NCBI GenBank assembly: GCA_030655215.1
Contig: JAURVZ010000035.1
Span: 62,001 to 126,000 of the forward strand
Length of the DNA: 64,000 nucleotides
From: Pseudolabrys sp.
GTDB lineage: Bacteria > Pseudomonadota > Alphaproteobacteria > Rhizobiales > Xanthobacteraceae
Direction of reading: 5' to 3'
The translations under genes and the position numbers were made by a program. Under the pieces are notes generated by a model, which saw nothing but the letters and a program-made list of their open reading frames with translations, did no database searches and had not been told where the DNA came from. Of the stretch, positions 17,039 to 25,801 are shown piece after piece. The first letter of the stretch is position 1. Every line of letters begins with the position of its first letter.

Positions 17039-18138
17039 CCGTCGCCCTCCGCGCACTGGTCTTCGCCGTTGCGCTGATCCTTGCAGCGACGACCGCTTAT
17101 GCGGAAAGTTACACCCGCGAAGAACTGCGCATTGAGATGAAGGACGCCGGCCCGCGCGGGCTCGAAGCTTTGCTGGTGCGGCCCAGCGCGCCGGGCAAAT
17201 ATCCGCTCGCCATCATCACACATGGCGCGCCGCGCAAGCCGGAAGAGCGCACGCGCATGACGCCGTGGACGTCCTATCCGAGCGCACTGGAGTTCGCCCG
17301 GCGTGGCTGGGCTGTCGCTGTCGTCATGCGCCGCGCCTATGGCGACTCTGACGGGACATTTTCTGAAGGCGCCGGTCCTTGCGAGAAGCGGGACTATACG
17401 GCTGGTGCCAAAGCCTCCGCCCAAGACATCCGCGCCGCGATCGCTTTCCTCGCGAAACGGCCCGACATTGACGGCACGCGCATCTTGTCTGTCGGCCAGT
17501 CAGCCGGCGGCATGGCGACTGTGGCCTTGACCGCTGACCCGCCGCCCGGGCTGATCGGCGCCATCAGCTTTGCCGGCGGGCGCGGCTCGAAGAGCGACTT
17601 CGTTGTGTGCGATGAGCCAAGCCTGATCGGTGCGTTCCGCACTTTCGGCAAGACGTCACGCTTGCCTATGCTCTGGGTCTACACCGCCAACGATCATTAC
17701 TTCGCGCCGCCTTTGGCCGCGAAATTCCATGCCGCTTTCACATCCGGTGGCGGGAAAGCGCAGTTCATCAAGGCGCCGCCCTTCGGCAAGGACGGCCACG
17801 CATTGTTTTCCGCCAACGGCATTCCGCAATGGACGCCTTATGTCGATGCTTGGCTCACCGAGCAGAAGCTCGCCTTGCGCGAACAGCCGATGGATCTGCC
17901 GCCTCTGCCGGCAGTGACGGCACCGCCGCAACTCAATGACATCGGCCGCGAGGCTTTCGGGAAATATCTGCGCGCCGGCCAGCACAAGGCTTTCGCCGTG
18001 ACCAAGGAAGGTGGCTTCGGCTATCAGACGGCGCGGCGCAGTCTTGAGGAAGCGAAAGCCGAAGCGTTGCGGCTCTGCATCGGCGACAAGGCCCGCGACT
18101 GCCGCCTCGTCTTTATCGGCGACCAGCCGGCGCCTTAG
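17035..18138 (+). CDS. exported alpha/beta hydrolase (dienelactone-hydrolase-like)
   Basis: The 367-residue protein starts at ATG 17035, overlapping the upstream stop by ATGA, and has a signal peptide (cleavage near AYA-ES). The hydrolase core shows [16 protein letters not shown] (oxyanion region), the nucleophile elbow [10 protein letters not shown] with Ser as nucleophile, an Asp near [11 protein letters not shown], and a His in DGHALF. A C-terminal 60-residue region ([16 protein letters not shown]...C) resembles the small Cys-containing domain attached to periplasmic hydrolases. It is likely a periplasmic esterase acting with the two membrane proteins. It overlaps the ferredoxin gene convergently by 4 bases. 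Confidence 0.82.
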   Translation: MTVALRALVFAVALILAATTAYAESYTREELRIEMKDAGPRGLEALLVRPSAPGKYPLAIITHGAPRKPEERTRMTPWTSYPSALEFARRGWAVAVVMRRAYGDSDGTFSEGAGPCEKRDYTAGAKASAQDIRAAIAFLAKRPDIDGTRILSVGQSAGGMATVALTADPPPGLIGAISFAGGRGSKSDFVVCDEPSLIGAFRTFGKTSRLPMLWVYTANDHYFAPPLAAKFHAAFTSGGGKAQFIKAPPFGKDGHALFSANGIPQWTPYVDAWLTEQKLALREQPMDLPPLPAVTAPPQLNDIGREAFGKYLRAGQHKAFAVTKEGGFGYQTARRSLEEAKAEALRLCIGDKARDCRLVFIGDQPAP

Positions 18139-18455
18139 GCTTGTCTTTCCGGCGTCGTCACGACGAGGCCGTCGAGCTCCGGCGTCACCTTGATCTGGCA
18201 CGACAGCCGCGAGTTCGGCTTCACGTCATAGCCGAAGTCGAGCATGTCTTCTTCCATCGGCGTCGGCTCGCCGACCTTCTCGCGCCAGTCTTCGGCAACA
18301 TAGACATGGCAGGTTGCACAGGCGCAGGCGCCGCCGCATTCTGCTTCAATGCCGGGAATGTTGTTGCGGATTGCCGCTTCCATCACTGTCGAGCCGGTGT
18401 CGGCCTCGACCGTGCGGGTCGTGCCGGAAAAATCGATGTAGTTGATCTTGGGCAT
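18135..18455 (-). CDS. [2Fe-2S] ferredoxin (adrenodoxin/putidaredoxin type)
   Basis: The 106-residue protein has cluster ligands Cys40, Cys46, Cys49 and Cys86 in the vertebrate-type pattern C-x5-C-x2-C...C ([11 protein letters not shown], then RLSCQI). The acidic helix [11 protein letters not shown] is the usual partner-binding surface. Such ferredoxins donate electrons to cytochrome P450s, or to Isc-type assembly and other oxygenases. No P450 or reductase is adjacent. ATG 18455 begins the family-standard MPKINYI; CAGGAGG lies about 15 bases upstream on that strand, which is rather far. Confidence 0.92.
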   Translation of the reverse strand: MPKINYIDFSGTTRTVEADTGSTVMEAAIRNNIPGIEAECGGACACATCHVYVAEDWREKVGEPTPMEEDMLDFGYDVKPNSRLSCQIKVTPELDGLVVTTPERQA

Positions 18456-18548
18456 GGGATAAGTTCGGCAGGAGGAAAATGAATGCGCCCGGCTGATACC
18501 GGGCGAATTTCTATATCGGCCTTTTTAGAATGACGCCAGTATGCGGAC

Positions 18549-18905
18549 TTATGCGCCCTTGCGCAGCAATTCCGCGATGAGCGCGCGCGCCTCGTCGACC
18601 GCCTGGGCAAGCCGGTCGATGGTGTCGCTGAGGTCGCCCGGCGCATGCGCCGCGGCCTGCTCCGCGGCTGCCGCCGCGCGCACCACCGACTGCGCGCCGA
18701 TGCCGGCGGCGGAACCCTTCAAGGTGTGCGCCATGGCGCTGATGGCTTCGCCGTTGCCGGACCGCATGCGCGCGATCAGCAAGGCCGACTGGCGGTCGAA
18801 CAGTTGGAGCACCTCCTGCTGCAGGCTGCGGTCGCCGAAGGTTATGCGGGCCAGATGGCCACGGTCGATTGCCGGTTCCATTGCTGCCATTGCGACTTGT
18901 GCCAT
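18549..18905 (-). CDS. stand-alone Hpt (histidine phosphotransfer) protein
   Basis: The 118-residue protein is a single four-helix Hpt domain with the phospho-acceptor His60 in AHTLKGSAAGIGA. It has a preceding helix with FGDRSLQQEVLQLFDRQ and no kinase or receiver domain. Hpt proteins relay phosphate between hybrid kinases and response regulators in the cytoplasm. No two-component partner is in the window. It is transcribed divergently from the GPR/RgsE-like polar protein gene, with about 375 bases between the starts. Confidence 0.9.
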   Translation of the reverse strand: MAQVAMAAMEPAIDRGHLARITFGDRSLQQEVLQLFDRQSALLIARMRSGNGEAISAMAHTLKGSAAGIGAQSVVRAAAAAEQAAAHAPGDLSDTIDRLAQAVDEARALIAELLRKGA

Positions 18906-19281
18906 TGCCGTGCCTCGTCTTTCCCCGCTTGTTGCCGGGGACTATGCCGCTGTCACGACCAAAATCCGGTAAATGGCGGGCACTGACCGAGCGCGGTGGT
19001 TAATGGCGGCTATAGGCCGCCGATCTGCCCGCCACCGGCCGGTTTTATGCAGGTATCTGCCCGGACACACTTTTTTATGGTTAACCGGCGTTAACGATGA
19101 TTAAAACATCCTTAGCGGCGCGGTTTCTTTCGCGTTGCCAAGACGATAGGATGGTCTCTTGAAGTAGAGACGGGGCTGACCGCAGGTCTAGACTGCGGTT
19201 CTTTGACGGCACAAGCACTCGCGGTCCGGCTTGCCCTATGGGCTGATCGGGCTGTCTTTTGTTCTGCGTAACGACGAGGCG
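18906..19281. promoter_or_regulatory. divergent regulatory region between hpt and GPR-like gene
   Basis: No gene is seen in these 376 bases. They contain three TTAA motifs spaced by six bases each (19081-19084, 19091-19094, 19101-19104) and an isolated GGTTAATGG near 19000. The spacing is one base short of the CtrA full consensus, so CtrA control is possible but not shown. Confidence 0.3.
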
Positions 19282-22200
19282 ATGACCGATATGGCGAACA
19301 ATCCGCAGCAAACCAAGAGTGCAACGGACGAAGCGATCGCGGCAATCGAGGATGCGCTGAATGTGCGCCCCTTCGCCGATCGCAACGACCAGCGCCTTGA
19401 GCGGAACCCGGACGGCGAGCAAGTGCCGATCGCGCCCACCACCGCCGACCTGTTCAGCGAAGCCGAGCCGGCGCATCAATGGCCGTCGAACGACGGCACG
19501 CCGCGCCATCCGGCCAATGACGACCGCGCCAATATGGGCCAGATCCTGCAGACGCTGCGGCACCGCCGCGCGCGCGCGCCCTATATGATTGCCAGCCTCG
19601 CCGCCGTGGCCTGGACCGCCGGCGCCGCCGCTTTCACCTATTTGTCCTATGGCGACCTGCAGGCGATGTTCGCGACGCCGCGCGTCGGCGTTGCACTTGC
19701 CGTCGGCATCATCTGCGCCATTATCGTGCCGGTGATATTCTTCTTCGTCATCGCGCATATGTTCAGCCGCTCGCAGGACATGCGCCTCGTCGCCGAATCC
19801 ATGGCCGAAGTCGCGATGCGTCTGGCGCAGCCGGAAACCGCCGCCCGCGAACAGATCGTGTCCGTCGGCCAGGCCATCCGCCGTGAAGTCGCCGCGATGG
19901 GCGACGGCGTCGAGCGCGCTCTGGCGCGCGCCGCCGAACTTGAAGCCCTCGTGCACAACGAGGTCTCGGCGCTCGAGCGCGCTTATAATGACAATGAAGT
20001 CCGCATCCGCGACCTCTTGAGCGAACTGACCAACCAGCGCGACACGCTGGTCAGCCAGTCGGAACAGGTGCGCAAGGCGATCGGCGCCGTGCATCTCGAT
20101 CTGTCGCATGACATTACTTCGGTCGGCGATCTCGTTGCCGAGAAGGTCAATGAAGTGGCGCAGCGCGTCACCCGTTCGCTCACCGAGAAGGGCGAGCATA
20201 TCACCCTGGCGCTCGGCCATGCCGGCGACTCGATGATCGACGCGCTCAGCGAGCGCGGCGCGACCTTGCTGGAACGCCTGGAGACGACCAGCGACAAGGC
20301 GACAACGGCAATCTCGTCGGCGAGCGATCGCCTTGGCGACAGCCTGAGCTTCAAGACCGACAACATCCAGGTCGAATACGCCGACATGGCCGAGCGCCTG
20401 CAGCAGATGATGACGCAGCGCCTGAATGAGGTTGCGCAGGGCTTCGACAAGCGCACCATCGGCACCATCGACACAATGGCGAGCCGCTCGCAGATCCTGA
20501 CCGAAGCCATCACCGAGACCGCCAACCGCATGGCCGACGTCATTTCGTCGCGCACCAACGAGGTCAATTTGACCCTGCGCACGACCGGCGACGCGCTGGT
20601 GCAGGACGTGTCGTTGCGTGGCGGCGAGGTCGTCGCCAAGATGGAGCAGACCGGTGCACGCATCACCGACACATTGATCGACCGCAGCAATGGTATCTCT
20701 GACACCTTCCGCGACAACGCCGAAACGCTGGTCACCGTGTTCGACAGCCGCGGCGATGCGGTCAAGGACATGCTGGCGACGCGCCTGCAGGCCTTCGAGC
20801 AGATGTTCGACAGCCGCGGTACCGAACTGACGGAAAAGATCGCGCGCGACTCGGCCAATCTCGGCACTCTGGTCACCCGCCACATCACCGACTTCGACCA
20901 CACCGTGAAGACCTATGGCGGCGAACTGGTCGAACGTCTCGGCCGGCGCACGCAGGATGTCTCCGAGGCGATGCGTACCTATCTCGACACGTTCGACCAA
21001 CGCGTCACCGGCCGTTCCAACGACCTGTCGGGCACGCTCGATGCGCGCCTAGGCCAGTTCGAGGACATGCTCGGCGGCCGCGTCAAGCAGCTCGCCACCG
21101 CCCTCACCGATGGCGGCAAGGAAGTCGTCGGCGCCCTCGACAAGCGCATCAGCGACGTCACCGGCACCATCAATGCGCGCGGCACCGAAGTGGCCGACGC
21201 GATCAGCGCCAAGATCGGCGTACTGGACAAGACGCTCGGCGACCGCGCGACCGAAGTCGCCGATACGCTGGACGGCCGCATCAACCGCTTCGAGGAATTG
21301 CTGGTTGGCCGCGCCGTCAACGTCACCGACCAGATCGAAAGCCGCACCAAGGCCGCCACCGAAATCCTCGGCACGCGCATGGAGCAGCTCTCCGACGCCA
21401 TCAAGACCAACACTGCGGAAGCGGAGAAGTCGCTCAGCGCCCTCACCCAGTCGACCACCGAGACGATCCGCGCCAGCGCCTCCGAGGCCGAACGCACCCT
21501 CACCGGCGTCAGCGACGAAGTCGCCAAGAGCTTCATCAAGCGCGCCGAGGAGATCGCCGTCTCCGTGTCGCACCGTACCGCCGAGATGGAAGCGCTGCTG
21601 TCGGACAGCAGCGGCGGCGTCGTGCACACGCTGAGCGAAACCGGCGAGAAGTTCGCCCGCGACATCAACACGGCGACCGACGTGGCGCTCGCCTCGATCG
21701 AGCAGAAGGCGCTCGTGTTCAGCCGCACCGTTGTCGACAACGGCGCCGAGATCACGCGCATGATCAATGTTGCCGGCGAAGCCGCCGCCAACAATGTCAC
21801 CCGCACGCTCACCGAATTGCAGGAGACCTCGGCCAAGGCGATCGAGCGTTCCAAGCAGACCGCGACCACCACGGTCAGCGAGATGATGGAAACGCACAAT
21901 ATGCTGCGCGCCGACACGACCGCGCTGTTCGAGCGCCTGCGCGAAGCCAACATCATGCTGCAGGAAGTGCTGTCCGGCTCGCATGAGAACATGAGCGCGC
22001 TGGAAAACACGCTGATGCTGCGCGTGTCGGAATTCGTCGCCGCCATGCAGGAAGTCGCCGGCTCGACCACCGATGCGACCGACCGCGTCGAGACTACGAT
22101 CAGCAACTTCCGCGAAATCACCACGCATGTCGTAACCGATCTCGGCCTGCTCGCCTCTTCGCTCGAGGCACATGGCCGCGATCTCAGCAAGGCGGCCGAG

Positions 22201-23808
22201 CTCATCGACGGCTCCAACCAGCGCACCGAAGAATCGGTCACCGAGCGCCGCGTGCAGCTCGACTCGCTGGTCGCCACGCTCGACATCCGCACCGAGGATA
22301 TCGAGCAGCGCCTCAAGCGCTTCTCCGGCCTGCTCGACGAGTCGCTCGAAGCGGCCTCCAGCCGCGCCCGCGACGTCGCCCGCCTCGTCTCCGAGTCGAG
22401 CGCCGAAGGCACCCGCGCCATCAACGATCAGTACGAAGCCGTGCGCGTCAATGCCGAGGAAGTCACCCGCGCCATTGCCGAAGGCACAGCCGACAGCGCC
22501 CGCGCCATCAGCGATCAGTACGAGGCCGTTCGCGTCAACGCCGAGGATGTCGCCCGCACCATCGCCGAAGGCACCGCCGAGAGCAGCCGCATCATCAGCG
22601 AGCAGTATGAGCGCCTGCGCGCCCAGACCGACGCGCAGCGTGCCCGTACCGTCGAGACCATGCGGACGGTCTATGCCGAGACGTCGAGCGAGACCGATCG
22701 CATCTTCCGCGATGCCAACGAACGCTTCGCCGACGCCGCCCAGGGCATGCGCACGATTTACGAGCAGTCGGCTGGCGATACCCAGTCAATGTTCCGCGAC
22801 GCCGGCGAGCGCTTCGCCGAGACGGTGCAGGACATGAAGCAGATGGCCGCGGAAATGCAGCGCGAGCTGGAAGAGACCCGGACCGAACTGCGCCGCGGCG
22901 TCTTCGAACTGCCGCAGGAAACCGCCGAGAGCGCTGCGCAAATGCGCCGTGTCATCGTCGACCAGATCGAGGCACTCGCCGAATTGAACCGCATCGTCGC
23001 CCGCCATGGCCGCAACCTCGACGCCGTCGAGCCGGTGCAGCAGCAGCGCCGCACGCGGGAAGAGCCGTCGCTCGCCGTCATTGGCGGCCGCAGCGAGAAC
23101 TTGCGCAGTGAGAATTTGCGCAACGACACATTGCGCAGTGACACTTTGCGCAATGACACGATGCGTAATGACAGTTTGCGTGACGTGCCGCCGCCGCCGC
23201 GCCCGGCGCCGGCGCCGCGTCCGGAGGTTGCCAACTTCGCGCCTGCGCCGCGCCGCAGCGAACCGGCCGCGCCGTCATCGCCGTCGCTGTCGCCGACGCA
23301 AGCTGCCAATCCTGGCCGTGGCTGGTTGTCGGATTTGCTGACCCGCGCGTCGCGCGATGAAGAACCGTCGCGCGACTTCCCGCGTGAAACGTTGCGTGAG
23401 CCTTCTCGGGAAACGTTGCGTGACAGCGGCCGTGGCAATGACGACCGCACACCGCGTCACTCGATCGAGTCGCTCGACTCGCTGTCGGTCGATATCGCCC
23501 GCATGATCGATCACGAAGCGGCAGCCGATTTGTGGGATCGCTACAAGCGCGGCGAACGCAATGTGTTCACGCGCCGGCTCTATACGTTGCAAGGCCAGCA
23601 GGCTTTCGACGAGATCCGCAAGAAATATCGCGCCGACCGCGAGTTCAAGCAGACAGTCGATCGCTACATCAGCGAATTCGAGCGGTTGCTCGATGAAGTC
23701 TCGCGTGACGACCGCGGCCAGATGGTGGCGCGCACCTATCTGACGTCGGAAACCGGCAAGGTCTATACGATGCTGGCGCACGCGGCGGGCCGGTTCGATA
23801 ACGCGTAG
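19282..23808 (+). CDS. rgsE: giant polar growth protein, GPR/RgsE-like
   Basis: The 1508-residue protein has a disordered N-terminus, two membrane helices at about residues 101-122 and 134-160, then more than 1000 residues of apolipoprotein-like amphipathic helical repeats (recurring R-x-x-x-L/D-T-L-x-x-R units), a Pro-rich low-complexity segment, and a conserved C-terminal domain of about 110 residues (LSVDIARMIDHEAAADLWD...). This matches the growth pole ring protein of Agrobacterium and RgsE of Sinorhizobium, known to organise unipolar growth. It contains two near-identical 29-residue repeats (22417-22590) and six pentapeptide repeats (23092-23181). ATG 19282 is preferred over a TTG at 19231; ATG 19291 is also possible. 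Confidence 0.82.
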   Translation: MTDMANNPQQTKSATDEAIAAIEDALNVRPFADRNDQRLERNPDGEQVPIAPTTADLFSEAEPAHQWPSNDGTPRHPANDDRANMGQILQTLRHRRARAPYMIASLAAVAWTAGAAAFTYLSYGDLQAMFATPRVGVALAVGIICAIIVPVIFFFVIAHMFSRSQDMRLVAESMAEVAMRLAQPETAAREQIVSVGQAIRREVAAMGDGVERALARAAELEALVHNEVSALERAYNDNEVRIRDLLSELTNQRDTLVSQSEQVRKAIGAVHLDLSHDITSVGDLVAEKVNEVAQRVTRSLTEKGEHITLALGHAGDSMIDALSERGATLLERLETTSDKATTAISSASDRLGDSLSFKTDNIQVEYADMAERLQQMMTQRLNEVAQGFDKRTIGTIDTMASRSQILTEAITETANRMADVISSRTNEVNLTLRTTGDALVQDVSLRGGEVVAKMEQTGARITDTLIDRSNGISDTFRDNAETLVTVFDSRGDAVKDMLATRLQAFEQMFDSRGTELTEKIARDSANLGTLVTRHITDFDHTVKTYGGELVERLGRRTQDVSEAMRTYLDTFDQRVTGRSNDLSGTLDARLGQFEDMLGGRVKQLATALTDGGKEVVGALDKRISDVTGTINARGTEVADAISAKIGVLDKTLGDRATEVADTLDGRINRFEELLVGRAVNVTDQIESRTKAATEILGTRMEQLSDAIKTNTAEAEKSLSALTQSTTETIRASASEAERTLTGVSDEVAKSFIKRAEEIAVSVSHRTAEMEALLSDSSGGVVHTLSETGEKFARDINTATDVALASIEQKALVFSRTVVDNGAEITRMINVAGEAAANNVTRTLTELQETSAKAIERSKQTATTTVSEMMETHNMLRADTTALFERLREANIMLQEVLSGSHENMSALENTLMLRVSEFVAAMQEVAGSTTDATDRVETTISNFREITTHVVTDLGLLASSLEAHGRDLSKAAELIDGSNQRTEESVTERRVQLDSLVATLDIRTEDIEQRLKRFSGLLDESLEAASSRARDVARLVSESSAEGTRAINDQYEAVRVNAEEVTRAIAEGTADSARAISDQYEAVRVNAEDVARTIAEGTAESSRIISEQYERLRAQTDAQRARTVETMRTVYAETSSETDRIFRDANERFADAAQGMRTIYEQSAGDTQSMFRDAGERFAETVQDMKQMAAEMQRELEETRTELRRGVFELPQETAESAAQMRRVIVDQIEALAELNRIVARHGRNLDAVEPVQQQRRTREEPSLAVIGGRSENLRSENLRNDTLRSDTLRNDTMRNDSLRDVPPPPRPAPAPRPEVANFAPAPRRSEPAAPSSPSLSPTQAANPGRGWLSDLLTRASRDEEPSRDFPRETLREPSRETLRDSGRGNDDRTPRHSIESLDSLSVDIARMIDHEAAADLWDRYKRGERNVFTRRLYTLQGQQAFDEIRKKYRADREFKQTVDRYISEFERLLDEVSRDDRGQMVARTYLTSETGKVYTMLAHAAGRFDNA
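22417..22590 (+). repeat. tandem 87-base coding repeat (29 residues, two copies)
   Basis: The units at 22417-22503 and 22504-22590 encode AINDQYEAVRVNAEEVTR... and AISDQYEAVRVNAEDVAR..., and a third degenerate unit follows (IISEQYERLRAQ). The repeats lie inside the GPR/RgsE-like coiled region. Confidence 0.85.
23092..23181 (+). repeat. six tandem 15-base coding repeats
   Basis: Six 15-base units encode SENLR, SENLR, NDTLR, SDTLR, NDTMR and NDSLR in the linker just before the Pro-rich segment of the GPR/RgsE-like protein. Simple array length variation between strains would be expected. Confidence 0.85.
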
Positions 23809-23812
23809 GCAC

Positions 23813-23935
23813 TTGCCCCGGACGCGGTGCATCACGGAGTGATGCGCCGCTGAGCCGGGGCCGTTCCAAATTCGAATGCGTAACGGTCCCGGTTCTGCAA
23901 CGCACCACTAACGCGGTGCGCTGCGCCCGGGACAA
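23813..23935. repeat. palindromic intergenic repeat (REP-like)
   Basis: GCCCCGGACGCGGTGCATCA and its near complement GTGATGCGCCGCTGAGCCGG form an imperfect long hairpin, followed by a second GCGGTGCG...GCCCGGGAC arm set. This is the form of the frequent GCCCCGGACGCGGTGC intergenic repeat of Bradyrhizobium relatives. It lies between the convergent GPR-like and mlaD genes. Confidence 0.5.
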
Positions 23936-23944
23936 GGACCGCGA

Positions 23945-24931
23945 CTACCGCTGTTGCTGCCGGCGCGGGCCCGGCTCCGGCTTTTTCTCTTCCGGCGGGG
24001 CGCCGCCCCAGATCAGCCGGCTCGGATTGGCGTCGAAATTCTTCGCCGCCTTGTCGATGGTCGACAAAGTGCGCGTGCCGGTGCGCGCCAGCCCGGCGAT
24101 GTATTTCGTCAGCTCCTCGGTGCGGCCATCGAGATTGTCGGCCAGCTTGCGGATCGAGCGCGCCGCTTCGTTGATGTCGCCGCCCGTGCCATCAGCGCCG
24201 CCGATCAAGCCTTCCAGGCCCGCGGCGATGCGATCGATGCGCTCGGAATTGCGGCCGAGCGCGCCGGTGAACTGCTCGACATTGGCCAGCGTCTTGTTGA
24301 TGCTGTCCGAGTTGCCGCCGAGCGCCGCCGTGAACTTCTCGACGTTGGACATGGTCTTGTCGAGATTCTCGGTGTTACGCGACAGCGCCGCGGTGAAGCT
24401 GTCGATATTGGCAATCGCACTCTTCAGCGACTTCTGATTTTCCTCGATCAGCTCCTGAACCTTGCGCAGCGCGTCACGCGCGGCGGCAGTCACGTCCTGC
24501 GTCGCGCCGGGAGGCGCGGTCATCAGCGGGCCGTCTTCCTTGATATCCTTGGCGCCAACTAGGGGCGGCTTGTCCGGATCGCCGCCCTTCAGCGACAAAG
24601 CGGAAATACCGGTCAGGCCCTGGAATTCGAGGCTGATCTCGGTGTCCGGGCGAATGGCGACCTTGTTGTCGACCGAGATACGGGCGACGACCTGCTTCGG
24701 CCGCTTCGGATCGAGCTTGAGGTCGGTCACTTCGCCGACCCGGATACCGTTGAACAGCACAGAAGCGCCGGTGCGCAGGCCGGACACCGAGCCGTCGAAA
24801 ACCACGCGATAGAAGGCGCGCTCACCGGCGCCGCCGACGTTCTGAAACCAATAGACGAAGCCGAACACGCCGATGACCACGGCCAGCGTGAACACGCCTA
24901 TCAGGGTATAATTCGCTCTCGTTTCCATCAT
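23945..24931 (-). CDS. mlaD: MCE/MlaD family lipid-transport substrate-binding protein
   Basis: The 328-residue protein has one N-terminal membrane anchor (NYTLIGVFTLAVVIGVFGFVYW trimmed region, residues 7-29), an MCE domain (about 38-120; GLRTGASVLFNGIRVGEV is diagnostic), then a long helical region with repeated FTAALxxNxxxIxxxL units up to residue 260, and a disordered Pro/Glu/Arg tail. MlaD forms a periplasmic hexameric ring that receives phospholipids for the inner-membrane MlaFE transporter. It is the last gene of mlaE-mlaF-mlaD. The helical extension is typical of longer alphaproteobacterial MCE proteins. Adjacent ATGs (24931/24928) follow a GGAG motif. Confidence 0.92.
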   Translation of the reverse strand: MMETRANYTLIGVFTLAVVIGVFGFVYWFQNVGGAGERAFYRVVFDGSVSGLRTGASVLFNGIRVGEVTDLKLDPKRPKQVVARISVDNKVAIRPDTEISLEFQGLTGISALSLKGGDPDKPPLVGAKDIKEDGPLMTAPPGATQDVTAAARDALRKVQELIEENQKSLKSAIANIDSFTAALSRNTENLDKTMSNVEKFTAALGGNSDSINKTLANVEQFTGALGRNSERIDRIAAGLEGLIGGADGTGGDINEAARSIRKLADNLDGRTEELTKYIAGLARTGTRTLSTIDKAAKNFDANPSRLIWGGAPPEEKKPEPGPRRQQQR

Positions 24932-24990
24932 CAGCTCCAGGCCCGGCCCCGAATCGCGAAAGGGGCCGACCGCTTATCTATATCGAAAAA

Positions 24991-25800
24991 CTACGTCGAC
25001 GCCTTGCCTTGCGGCTGGTATCCGGCCCGCGAGCGCTTGCCGCGGAAATACGATTTAAGCCATGGATGCTCGGATTTAAGCATGGTCTCCATGGTGCCTT
25101 CGGCGATGACCTTGCCCTCGGCTAGCACGGCAATGCGGTCACAGACCGTGTGCAGGCTGTCGAGATCGTGGGTCACCATGTAAACGGTCAGGCCCAAAGT
25201 TCGTTGCAACGTCGCGATCAGCGTGTCGAAATCGCCGGCGCCGATCGGGTCGAGGCCGGAGGTCGGCTCGTCGAGAAAGACGATTTCCGGATCGAGCGCC
25301 AGCGCGCGGGCCAGCGCCACGCGCTTGATCATGCCGCCGGACAGCTCGGACGGGAATTTGTGACAGGCCGACGAGTCGAGGCCGACCATTTCCAGCTTGG
25401 CGACGGCAAGATCGTCGAGCAGGCGCTGCGACAGCTTGAGATATTCGCGCACCGGGAATTGCAGGTTCTCCATAACGGTCAGCGACGAGAACAGCGCGCC
25501 CTGCTGGAACAGCACGCCCCAGCGCCGCTCGACGGCCCGGCGCTCGGCATCGGTCGCCTTGTCCATGTCGACGCCGAACACCTTGATGCTGCCGGCCTTC
25601 TTGTGGATCAGCCCGATAATGGTGCGCATCAGCACGGATTTGCCGGCGCCGGAGCCGCCGACGAAACCGAGGATCTCGCCGCGATAAACATCGAGATCGG
25701 TGTGGTCGAGGATGTTGCGATCGCCGAAGCCGACGACAATGTCGCGCGCCTCGATGATGACCTCTCTCTGGCCGTTGGTTTTGGTGGCGGGCGTCATCAT
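24991..25800 (-). CDS. mlaF: ABC transporter ATPase of the Mla phospholipid system
   Basis: The 269-residue ATPase shows Walker A GGSGAGKSVL, Q-loop LFQQGALFSSL, signature LSGGMIKRVALARAL, Walker B EIVFLDEPTSGLD and switch His VTHDLDSL. It powers retrograde or anterograde phospholipid movement between the membranes together with MlaE and MlaD. ATG 25800 follows the mlaE stop by one base, so the genes are almost certainly translationally coupled; a longer frame from 25821 would overlap mlaE. The DPIGAGDFD motif after Walker B is characteristic of MlaF-type ATPases. Confidence 0.95.
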   Translation of the reverse strand: MMTPATKTNGQREVIIEARDIVVGFGDRNILDHTDLDVYRGEILGFVGGSGAGKSVLMRTIIGLIHKKAGSIKVFGVDMDKATDAERRAVERRWGVLFQQGALFSSLTVMENLQFPVREYLKLSQRLLDDLAVAKLEMVGLDSSACHKFPSELSGGMIKRVALARALALDPEIVFLDEPTSGLDPIGAGDFDTLIATLQRTLGLTVYMVTHDLDSLHTVCDRIAVLAEGKVIAEGTMETMLKSEHPWLKSYFRGKRSRAGYQPQGKAST

Positions 25801-25801
25801 C

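Noticed and set aside
19081-21000. 639-codon open frame antisense to the GPR-like gene
   Set aside because: It is a shadow caused by the strong codon bias of the sense gene; it shows no domain or signal and Arg/Asp-rich random composition.
23092-23181. Short regular repeats suggestive of a CRISPR array
   Set aside because: The units are 15 bases, contiguous without spacers, in frame, and encode a pentapeptide.
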